This document shows, piece after piece, positions 12,501 through 24,500 of a stretch of DNA of 64,000 nucleotides (position 1 is the first letter of the stretch; each line of letters starts with the position of its first letter). The DNA is from Hymenopus coronatus (Eukaryota > Arthropoda > Insecta > Mantodea > Hymenopodidae): positions 17,227,527 through 17,291,526 of the forward strand of contig CM060896.1 of assembly GCA_030762935.1 (NCBI GenBank), given 5' to 3'. The notes below the pieces were generated by a model, which searched no databases, had not been told where the DNA came from, and saw nothing but the letters and a program-made list of their open reading frames with translations. Both the position numbers and the translations under genes were made by a program.

Positions 12501-15500
12501 TTTCTTCAAACATGAAAAGCTTTGCTCAACTGATGAACTCGTAGATGTAGTTGTCAAAACTAAAGCAAATAGTGTGTTTGATTCTGAAACATGTCCTTAT
12601 TTTCCTGGCTTAACTTTAAGTACTCCTCTACAGTAATTGTTTTGCATATTAAGACGTAATTCTTTCCTAAACAATAAATTCTTCCAAACATTTGGATAGG
12701 AGTGTTATGAATTAAGTGCTATGGAAGAAATTTCATGGCATGCAAGGGCGAAAAATTGCAGGTTGTTACTGTCTTGAAATCAGTCTTCCATTTCTGTTGA
12801 GATTGTAACCAACATTTCGTAAAAGAGAATTCTGAATTTTTGGAAAATAGATTTATAAATTCTTTTCTTTGAATAATGTTGATCATTTCTTTGTCTTCTC
12901 TTACAATTCTGAAAAATATTCCTCATTGCTTTTGTTGCTTATTAGAACTTGTGTACTTCTAATCTTGCATGTGCAATAAGCAACATCAAGCGTCTTCTTC
13001 TGAAGAATATCGAAGAGAATGTCGTTGACAAAAAAAAAGAAATGTAAAATTGAAAGTTATTCATTTTATTAAAAAATCCCTTACTGAGCTGGATTGACTT
13101 GTCAGCATTTTTGTTATTCATTATTCTCTTGAATACAAAGAAAGACCTTGGAACTATATAACCTAGACATGCGGTTGACACTAATATTGCTGTCACTTAT
13201 GAAACATCTCCTGCAGGTGCATGTGGAGAGCATGAACATGCTTTTAGCCATTGTTCAGTATGCTTAAAAGGCTTTAAAAGTGTTATGTTTTAAAGGTACT
13301 GGAATTTAATAGTGCTAGATTCCTTTGCTGGCTGTAACTGTACCAACAGCCAGAAAAATGATTCCAGATCACTTTCCATCAGTGAGTAAGAATAAATTTG
13401 TGTTCCAAGTTCACTCCAATTTATTCTCGTGTGTTTCCTCGGTCACTAAGCGAATGATAATTTATTTTTGGTTTCCAATACATAAACCAGAATTACGAAT
13501 AGCTGCTCTGAGATGTGACAAATGTGTGGTATCAAGATGCAGACTATCTCAGTGCATTTTACAAAAATTGTTTACATGAGAATAAAGGCAATATGATGTT
13601 AAATCCTGATGCAGTTCCTTGGATATTTAGTTTCTTTTCTCATCGGACAAAAGTAATGAGAATGCTAATTTAATTTTTACAACTATTTTGTATATGTTCA
13701 TTAGCATTAGAACTCAGTGTTAAAATATTAAATTCAAGATTATAATTTATCCCAAATTAAAAAATTGCCTGAAATCTTGATTAACTTTTTTTTCAAATCT
13801 GTAATTTCAGCCTGAAACACAACCCTGCAGGATGCTATAAAAAAATTTGCAAAAGCATTAGAATATAAAGAACATAAAGCAGTAATTGATTCTAATTTTA
13901 TATTTGCTTATGAATTGCAAAGATCATTCAGAAAGTGACAGATGATTTGGCATAACTAAATGATAACGAAAGATATCAACAAACATTTATTTACAAAATG
14001 ACAGTACCTTACTCTATTTCTCAACGAAATCTCCATTTTATTAAGACATTTATTGTCACGGGTACCAGTTTTTCAATGTTGATGTTATACTTTACTACCT
14101 CCAAAGAACTTATTAATGCACAAACAAAATGTTCAGGCAATCAAATTTTATAGGCAAATAATGCAAGTGAATGGTGGTAATACAATGAACGAATCTTCAG
14201 TGAGAAAATGGTGCATAATTTATGAGTATTCAAGGTGTACGATAAAGACCGGAGTGGAAGTTCATTAATCGTTATGGAGGAGTTGAAAGCAAATGCTGGT
14301 AATGTTCACTTTGGACACTGTAGATGATTTTTTGGATGGAAAAGATTTTCCAACCGATGAAAACCTCAAAGTGAACTGACATCTTGGCTCATATCTGTAG
14401 CAGTGGAAGAGTATAACATCTACATTGAAAAACCAGTACCACATGACAGTAAAATACCTTAATAGCAATAACGATTACGTTGAAAAATAGAGTTAGGTAC
14501 TGTCACTTTGTAAATAAAGTTTTGTGTTGATAACTTTCATTATTGTTTAGTTATGCTAAATTGTCTTTATCTGGAAGACCCTCGGTCATACTCCTGTGGT
14601 GCACATATTAATATACTGATCTTATCTAACGCAAACTTACCACAAATACATATTGAAAGTGCTTACTTAATGTCTTGAATAAAGTTTACTGAAGAGGAAT
14701 ACAGGTACCTAATTATTTTATTTTTATACTGTTCATACAGTCTCTGAAAATCCAGTATCGTGTAACTGTTTTTTTTTTCTGCTGAAGCATTTTATTTATT
14801 TGTTTTTATATTTGTATACCGCTTTAAATAATATAGTCATATTATCATTTTGGCTTTCTAAAACAACTGCAAAAATTGTTGAAGCATCATTAAAACTGTA
14901 TCCTGATCAACTTAACACATTCAGTATTGAATTCATATTTCCAAGCTCCTGATGGTGGGGAATAATGGTAATTAAATAAGAATTCCTTCATCAACCTAGA
15001 ATCAAACCCAGCATATTTTGCATTTTTAATTCAATTTTGACTGCTTTACTGCAGAGACACTCTTTAAGAAGTCTTGTTTATAGTTTTTGTTGATGATTTT
15101 GTGCATTTAAGTAAAAAGCAGAAAGTATACATGGAATCATTGAGAAGAAACTGTAAAAAACAGAATACACTTATATCCCATTTTGTAAACACAAATGTAG
15201 GTATGCGATATTCAAATTCAGTGATAATATTTACTTTTGTTTTGTTCAGTTATGGGATAAAATTCCATCTAGTCAATGGAGTGATTTTATTCAACTACCA
15301 ACAAGACATTCAATGTCTATTCCCTGTGCATAAATGCTGATGATTATAAAGAACATGTTGTTGCTATTACTTCCAACTCGATATCTTTATGATGTAATTA
15401 TAGCAGTTTTAAATTTCACTGTTTTCCTATTACAATGTACTGTGCATGACCTTGGACATCTTTTGCCCTCTACTTGGTTTCTCAATTACCAACACTCAAC

Positions 15501-18500
15501 AACAGTTGTCGGCACAGCCAGGCATGTAGGGGCTTGCTCAAATACAAGCTTCAGCTTATCCAGTCTTCTATGTTACAATTACTGTATTTATCTGAATACA
15601 AGACTACCTTAAAAGCAAGATGACTCCCATTTTACAGAACTTAATTTTGGAATAATTTAGCATATTATATACATATACAGTTGAACTTGATTAATTTGAA
15701 TGCTATTAATTTGAAATTGCAAATAATTCAAGCTTTTAGCATGATCCCTTTACATTCTTATACAAAGTAATGTTAAAAAGTTTACTGTATTTGATAATTT
15801 GATATAATATTCAATGAGTGAGTGAAAAAATTATAGTTCAGTCAAACTTGCTGGATAAGTTCCAGGAATTGTGTCGTACTGTGGCACCATTCCCTTCCTT
15901 TGCTAAATTCCAGGAAATGCATCATATTGCAGTTCCAATTCCCTCTCCTGCTGGTAAGGAATGTGAGTTACTCAAGCTTCTTTGTGCAATTCTAGGAACT
16001 TGTTGCCAGCCAAGGCACTTGTTATTATTGTGAACACTGCACCCCTTTCCATTCTGCCTACCTGTGTTCACATGTTGTTCTATGTTTGCAGAAAATAATT
16101 TCCCATGCAGTAAAATGAGCATTTTTAAACAGCATAAGCAGTTACATCAAAATATTAGTGTGTGTTTTAAGTAGTGACCAGACCTAACATGTAAATTGCA
16201 AAACTCTTACTTTAGCTGAAAAGGCAGCAGCAATTCGCAAAGTGGAAAAAGGTTTAAAAACATGTGTGACTTTGGAATCCCCCAGAATACATTGTCTATG
16301 TACCTCAAAAATCAGGATAAAATTTTGAACATGTAGTTACAAACAGTGACAAAAGTTAAAAAAAAAAAGTAAAAGAGCCTGAAAATCCTGACGTTGATGA
16401 GTGCCTTACAAAATGGTTCAAGCAGACTCGGGATAAAAAAAAATTCCAGTAAGTGGATTGCTTATAGCAGAAAACAGCGGAATTTGCACAATTGGAAAAA
16501 ACTAATATAAAGGTAAGCAGTGGATGGCTGGATGGTTTTAAAAAGCGAAACAATATTTCCTTTAAAACTGTTTGTGGAGGAAGTGGAGGTGTTGACCAGC
16601 AAGCAGCCAGTGATTGGAAAACGGGTTTGGTAGAGTGGATTCAAGACAAAAATGCAAAATATATTTTCAATGTTAAGAAGATTATAAATGTACATCAGAT
16701 AAAACACTTGCATTTAAAGGAAAACATTGTAGTGGGGGAAAACTTACCAAAGAATGTATCACACTCCTGATTGGTCATTAATGATTGAAAAGTAAGCCAA
16801 TCCCTGCTTTAAAAATGTTAAATCTAAGCCAGTGGAATATGAAGCTAATAAAAAAGCTTGGATGACAAGTAAAACTTTTGGAAAATAGCTCTTGAAGCTA
16901 AACAAAAAGTTTTGCAAACAAAATCACACAGTTTTACTGTTTATTGACAATTGTACAGCCCATAACTTTATTCCATTGATAGGGAATATCAAAGTTTTGT
17001 TTTCCCCCTTAATATGATGTCAGAAATGCAATCAATGGATCAGGGGGTAATAAAAAGTTTCAAGCATTTCTACAATCAAGAATCTTCTGTTAGAAACAAA
17101 TTTGGACAAATGTGACAAGTTCAAAATAATGTGCCTGAAGCAGTTCATATGTGTAATAGTGCTTGGGACCAAGTGAAACCAAACACATAGCCAACTGTCC
17201 TGTCATGTTGGACTTAAAGGTCTTGAAGAAAACGAAATGATTGCACCTACACTTGAATACTGGGAAGATGTAAATTCTGGTGTTCTCTATGAGGATTATG
17301 TGCACATGGGTGACGAATTGGCAGTTTGTGAGGAGCTAAGCGATGCAGACATTTTGGGCGATGTCATGAACACACAAGTTGCCATCCTATCTTCAGATGA
17401 AGAACCAGAACAACCTGTAAAAACAATTCTACAATTGCTGAGGCCATAGATCATTTACAACAATTAAGGTGATATGTTGAGGGACAACAAAATGTGAGTG
17501 AAACAATGCTCCAATCACTCAATAAACTAGAAGTGTTTTGCGTGAATCAAAGATTAAGATATCAAATTTCTTTAAAAAACTGAATCTGAACTGAACCCGA
17601 GTTTTAACATTACAAAACTGTAAGTACACTCTAATGTTGCCCTTCCTATAATTTCATTTAATTTAGACCTGTTTTAATTAAAAGCATTTTTAAAAAATCA
17701 AGCATTTGAAATTCAAAATCTTGAATAATTTAGTTTTGTTTCTTGGGCCCTTCAATTTAGGATTAGCCAAGTCAACTGTGAAAAAAGAAGCCATGTTTTA
17801 GACATATATAAAGTGAAGCAGTTTTAAATGAAATTTAAAGGATTGCCATATTTTTTGAACAAATTAATTGACACTTAAAACGATTAAGCCCCCCTTTTTT
17901 TTTTGTTTATTTTAATACTGAATTTGAATTTGCACAGAAATTTGCTTTTGCTGGTGAGGGGAGTACGGAAATTTTGGTATGGGTGCAATGGCATGTGATG
18001 CTGGCCATGGCAGCAGCGTAAATGTAATGTCTGTACCTAATTTGAATTTGCAAAGAAATTCACATTGTGAGTGTAAAAGACTGAGAAAGGAGAACGGAAG
18101 TGTACGGCGGCATCATATCTGTAACGACGATTATGTATGATATTTTCTATTAAGACAACATACTTGGAAGCCCTCTAATTTTATTTTACTCTCGAAGAGT
18201 AATCTTTTATCCAATGAGAATGCTCATTGGCTAATTTTTTGCACGAAATAGAATGCACAAAATCTGCTGCATAAATTGCAACCTTAGTGGTAACAATTTC
18301 TCCCAGGCTTCGCCACTACTACACCCGCAAAGTTTGAAACTTACTTTTTCCCTCTATTGTATTTGGAAAACAAATTGCAAAAGACAATCTCCCAGTTCTG
18401 ATCATTAAAATTCTGGAAAAAAACATTCTCTTGTATTCGGATAAATATGGTAATAGGGCCAGCGAGTTTTTGCAACAGTTGGAATATGCCTAGCTTAAAC

Positions 18501-21500
18501 ATATCTATAGTACAAGTTTTTTTGCAGAATGGTGAAGAAATTGTGGTATTCTACCGAGATTTGCAAAATAGAAATGGAATTTAAACATTATTGCTAAGCA
18601 ATGCACATAAAGAGATTGGGGTGCTTTTGAAATACATTTAGGAGATATGATTTTACATTTGCACCATCATAGCATTGCGCTATTAGTTTGTCTTCATAGC
18701 CAAATGTTGACATACCTCCATACAGAAGATTAAGCAGTCTTTTGGCTGATCTGTCAGTACTCACATAATAAAGTCTGGAAAATGTGCAATAGAAACTTTT
18801 TTGGAAGTAACATATCTCATTATTTATAGAATACAATGCTGTCTGAATAAGTCTGTATTATTGACCTCAATGGAAAACTAATCAGTTCATAAATCATTTC
18901 TACATGGTCTTGAATGTAATGTGCAATGCAATCTATTATTTTATTTTGTATTGTCTTGGAATCGCTCTTAAATATGTATATTTTCAATTTTTGTCAAACT
19001 GATTTTGAATTTCTAATGAACTTTTTTATATGAGTAATGTCAGCAATTCCTTGAAGTTCCCTCTGTTCCTGAGTACTGCTTTCATTGTGGTTCCTAAATG
19101 CTAATTGTTGCAGGGGGGATCACTCCAGCTTCCAGTTGTCTACAATTTTTATGTTGCCATTATTATTACAATGTATTTATATATCTGCTCTGACTAGCTA
19201 GGTTCTTCATGTTGAGCAAGTATCACTAAGGCAGGGTGTGATAGGTAAAAGGGATAAATTTATAGATAACACATTTGGATTTTAAGTTTTTGTATTTCAA
19301 GCCATTGCCAAAGAATATTATTGATTGTTACACACTTTTATATATACCAAGATTCTAACTGAATCTGTACTATCTAGTGACCTATACTTTCGCTTACAAG
19401 TAAAACTTAAGTTTTCACATATCACATTGCTTATGTAAATATGTCGTGATTTATGAGCAAACTGGAGTAAGGCTAACCGAAAGAACTGGTGACAAAGTCG
19501 TGCGAAGAACAAATTAACAACTAGTGGCTTGTATCTCATCTCCTAAGAATATATATGTAACACCCCAGTTCTGCAGAAACTTAAAACTAAGCTCTGATTG
19601 GCTTATTTTGGCATTTGATGGCATATACTTTGAGGCAATCACTACAATTTTAGGTGCTAACACCAAAGTAACTATCACATTCCTATGAATGTGTCACCCC
19701 CAACTCCTAGTTTTTTGTCTTTTTAGCTGAAAGACTTTCTTTTGTATCTTTCACACCCCTCTGAGTAACTATTGTTTAAAACCATGGTATTCAACCTTTT
19801 TTCTCCGTGTACCCCCACTGACAATTTTTCATTCCAGCCTTTACCCCTAGGTCTAGCCCTAGAGTTTTCCCTAATTTAAATTATACATAACTATATCTAA
19901 AATAGACTATAACATTTACAATTTATTAAATATTACAGAAAGGAAGATTGTGCTATAAGTGTATAAAAATACAGGAATTATGTAAATACATAGCAGATAG
20001 CACATAGACACAAATTTGTATGAAGTTATATTTGTTTCTGACCTGTTAATGAGATGGTTGAGCTTGTTTTCTGGGCACCAGCTCCTCTATTCTTGGCTGA
20101 ATTTTTGTTAGTGCGAGTATCAATAGGGATTCTAGATTCAAGCTATTTGTTTCGTTTTGATTGCTGTCAATGTAGCTCACACAAATAGGTTGAGGGGAAT
20201 GGAAGAAGGCATATAATGGCACAGTCACTAAGTTCAATGTACCTACTCTTTGCATGTGTAACACCAGAAATCACAAATTTAATGTTTTCAAATTTTATTT
20301 TCAGTGAACTGTCAACGGACATTTCTAAAAGACTTTCTTGTAATTTTACGGGATGATCAGAGAAATTGATGGCGGTGGTGCAAACCAAATTTTTAATCCA
20401 TTCTTGTGTATATTGTCTTTCTCAATTTCTAAGAAGTATTTTAAAAGCTGTAATCTGAGATAATGTGAATTTGATTATTTCCGAAAGTCCATCAACAATA
20501 CTAACTTCATTTTGTCCACTATGTTCCAAAAGAGTTAGAAAAACTGCAATATTCTCTTTATTAATGCAATCAATCCAAAAACTTTCTTATAAAACCCCTT
20601 TATTTTCTCACGAGCTTTAAAAATGTTTGTCAAAACCTTGGAGTTGAAGATTAAGCTCATTAAATTTGTTGAATATATTCTATCAGATAAGCTAACTGGC
20701 AAATCCACTCAATCTGCTTCACCAGGTCAGCTTTCAATTTTGTAAAGAAACATTTTAGCTCATTTTTCAGTTCAAAAAGACGAGTCGATACGTGTCCTCA
20801 TGATAACCAGCGCACCTTGGTGTGCAAAAACAATGAGTGTGCATAGCTCCTCTCTCCTCACACACATTTTTTTGAACAATTGGGGGCTCAGTGCATGTGA
20901 TTTTATTAAGTTGATTACTTTTTTTTTAGCAATGTTTCATGTAAATCAGGAGCTTTTCTTTCTTTCTTTCTTTTTTTTTTTTTGCTGCCAAATTTTCTCT
21001 GTGTATAATGCAATATTGCCAAATTATTTTGGGGTTAATTTCACGAATATGAGCAATAAGACTGCTGTTTTTATCTGTCAACGAAGCAGCAACATCTGTT
21101 GACAAACTTACTATCAGTCCCATGATAAATTTAATTTTAATCTTATAAAATCCCCCCCCCCATATGTTCTGGTAATTGTTTACATCCTAGAATTTCATCA
21201 GCAATAGCACCCTTTTTAACATCAAAATACCGAACATATAAGTAGCTCAGCATTGTCAGATACACCTACCGATTCATCGATTTGAATGGCAAATATTTTG
21301 TCTATTTGATATTTTCAACTATTTGGTCAACAATATCTCGTGCCATATTATGAATTCTATGCCCTACACTTGTGTCAGAATTTGGAATTGTTTTGATTAC
21401 TTTAGTGGAATGTTTGTGTAACATTTCATCTGCTATAATCAAAGAACCAGGAATTAGAGATTCAACTGTGGTATAAGGTATTTATTTTTTGCAACTAGCA

Positions 21501-24500
21501 ACGCTAATTCATACGATGTCTCCAGTGCCACCTTAGTTGATTTTGTGAAACTGTGTATCACGTTTGAACTTTTATTCAAATTTTCTGCCCTGCACCGGAA
21601 AAAATTGATTGTCTTGTCTTTACATTTGCCGTGATTGGTTACCAAATGTCTGTGAAGTAGGGATAGTTTCATAGTATTATTTAACAGAGTTTGGTTGCAA
21701 ATAATGCAGAGGGGAAGAGATGGATCACACATATTTGACGTATTTAATGTAAGATTCACTGTAATATCTGTATTTCACATTTCTCAGGTTTTTTGACTTT
21801 ATAGTAAATGGTTGAACTTCAACACTATTTTCACTAATGTCTTGTGGTAGAACAAGTATTATCGCACTTTTCACTTGTGGTGGTTCAATATTATCAACAC
21901 TATCACTTGTTTCACTGAGTTTACATTTTCCTCTTTTTCCTCTTATAACAAATTTATCCATCCTACAACAAAAGTTAAAATAGTGGACTATCACAATAAA
22001 CACATTCAACAGTTCACAAATATAAAGAATGAGATGTGAAACATTCAGTAAAGAAAACTACCTGCACCTGACAGTCACGAAAATATACTGAGTACTGAAC
22101 TGTCGGTAGATTAACAGTTAACTAACGTACATTCTCAAATACTGTTATTGTTGTAGGCATTTGAAACAAACGACACAAATTATTAGCAAGTGCAGCTGTA
22201 TGTTATCATTGTTGGATATACCAATAGTGCAGTTCAAATCTGGTTGAAATATTTTTCGTTACTTTGTGATCATTCAGGAAACATATTATATGTACGCCTA
22301 AGAAGTCTTTGTGTACCCCCAAAGGTACATGTACCCCAGTTTGAATATGCGTGGTCTAAAGGACCTTGCAAATGATTTCTTTCCCCTACAGTTTCAGCTT
22401 TTTAGACTTCCTCTTCTATGACTAAGCTTATACTAACATAAATCTGATGATATAATCGATTCTATATATTATAGCTATTTATTTACATTAGATTATATTA
22501 TTATTTACAGCCTCTTCTTGCAGTCACAAAACTGCCTCAAGTTACTGCTTACAAGTTTGAAAAACAAGCAATCTAAACAAGTCTTTTCATTGTATTGAAT
22601 AAACAATAACCTTGAATTTTTTTTTAAGGACATCAGCAATAGTATTTCTATTCTTTATAAATGTGTTGAAGTGTAATTGTCATTTTATATGTTGTATAGA
22701 ATCTGCTATAGAATCAGTCTACATTATATTCTTGAAATCTGAGAATCTTTCCCTGATCCATGCATTTTGATTATTTTTAAACAGTATGTCGTCAGAAAAG
22801 GTTTTTCTAAACAGGTACTGCTGCACAGCCTTGAAAATTCTGAAAACCAAGATACTTTGAAATTAATACAATAAGACTTAAAATTTTTTTCCTCCTCACA
22901 TTAATATTTAGTGGTGAGTTATATCACCCAGTTGTCAATTAGCTCTTTTATCTTCATCTCCCTTGGAGAAAATAGTGTCTCCAATAAATTACAGACATTG
23001 TCATTAATTGGATTCATTTCACTCGCATTTGACACTAGTAGTAACACACACACATCTTCACTATAGCAGATGCACCAATACTGAAGCTTGGTAATTCTTA
23101 ACAATGGAGTTTTAGTGGCCGCATTTGTGCCTTTTGTGTGTTATAAGAGTTTTGACGTTTGTAAAATAGCTGAGTCTGTTGCTGGTTACTGGAGGTTTAC
23201 ATTCACTGGTGTAGGAATACAATGTAATGTTATCATGACAACTATTTTGTGATGCATTTACACAATGCATCTACCAGTCCCACTTTTGAGATATAAAGAA
23301 TCTCTTCTTTCTCTATTCATATAGTGACCATGCCTTTATCACTACAGACAGATATCACAATAATAAACTCTTATGTTGTTTAAAACAGTTCAAAATTAGA
23401 TAAAAAGTAAAGTATTGTTTTATTAAAACTTACAATCATTTTCACTTCCTTCACTTGAGAAACTATGTCTGATTAACAGGGAAGTGAATGTGAAAAAGTT
23501 ATGAGTGAAAATGATAAGAGAGAGAGGGAGTTGGAAGTGATAAGAGAGAGAGGGAGTTGGAAGTGATTAGAGAGAGAGGGAGTTGGAAGTGATTAGAGAG
23601 AGAGGGAGTTGGAAGCAAAAGTGATGAGAGAGGGGAGTTGGAAGCGAAAGTGATAAGAGAGAGAGGGAGTTGGAAACGAAAGTGATAAGAGAGGGGGAGT
23701 TGGAAATGAAAGTGATAAGAGAGGGAGAGTTAGAAGCGAAAGTGATAAGAGAGGGAGAGTTAGAAGCGAAAGTGATAAGAGAGGGAGAGTTGGAAGCGAA
23801 AGTGATGAGTGGGAGGGATGGGAGCAAAAGTGATGAGAGGGAGGGAGAGTTGGGAACGAGAGAGAGGGAGGGGGAGAGTGAGGAGGGAGGGAGAGAGAGG
23901 GAGAGAGGGTGAGAGCAAGGGGAGAGAGAGGGAGAGAGGGTGAGAGCAAGGGGAGAGAGAGGGAGGGAGAGAGGGTCAGAGCAAGGGGGGAGAGAGATAG
24001 ATGGGAGTGAAAGTTATAATACAAAGAGAGATGGGAGTGAAAGTTATAATAGAAAGAGAGATGGGAGTGAACGTGATGAGAGAGAGATGGGGGTGAAAGT
24101 GAGAGGAAAGTGAGAAAGAGGAGAATAACAGAGTTGGGGGTGAAGGGTAGAGATAGGAAAGGAGAAAGAGTTTGGAATGAAAGAGAGAGTGAGAAAGAGT
24201 TGGGATTATAAAAAAGAGAGAGAGAGAGACAGAATATCAGAGTTTGAGAATTGAGAGTTATAAACAGAGGAGAGATCAGATGAGAGAGGGGGTGAGAGAA
24301 TATGCCATATGTTTAAAATATGTAAATGACAAAATGTTGGTGTTGAAATTTCTGTGAATTTTGTGTGAAGTCCCTTTCATCTGAGTGAAATATATATTAC
24401 TCTTACATCATAAGAGACGGTTAGTACACAAAAACTGTGAAAATGTTTCACTTAGAAATGATGAAATGTGTTACTTTTCCAGTAAATGTTTACCTAAATT

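Larger units (their letters stand above)
13135..15490 (-). repeat. Right arm of the large inverted repeat
   Basis: Reverse-complement counterpart of 10695-12345. Corresponding blocks include aaggctttaaaa/ttttaaagcctt, the acttaccacaaatac block, the tRNA-like stretch, the start-of-arm block around 15300-15340 and a hammerhead-like motif at 15345-15395. It is longer than the left arm because a 597-bp mariner derivative is inserted at 13955-14551. Confidence 0.7.
15580..18452 (+). mobile_element. TA-flanked TIR element T, copy 1 (host of Tigger)
   Basis: Ends tactgtatttatctgaatac (15580 on) and the reverse complement of taccatatttatccgaatac (to 18452) form TIRs with TA at the borders. The left internal part runs to 15675, is interrupted by the Tigger element, and resumes at 17779. 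Copy 2 at 38210-39622 shows the same internal order (gaattttgg...tttagcatat...aatttgaatttgc...). No transposase of its own is visible; probably a non-autonomous pogo/Tc1-type element. Confidence 0.65.

Noticed and set aside
20058..21965. Domesticated ZBED5-like gene
   Set aside because: Frameshifts throughout and hAT-type ends with a probable target duplication show a dead transposon.
23567..24024. Minus-strand ORFs of 86 and 143 residues rich in Ser, Leu and Pro
   Set aside because: They are translations of the GA minisatellite; no non-repetitive content.
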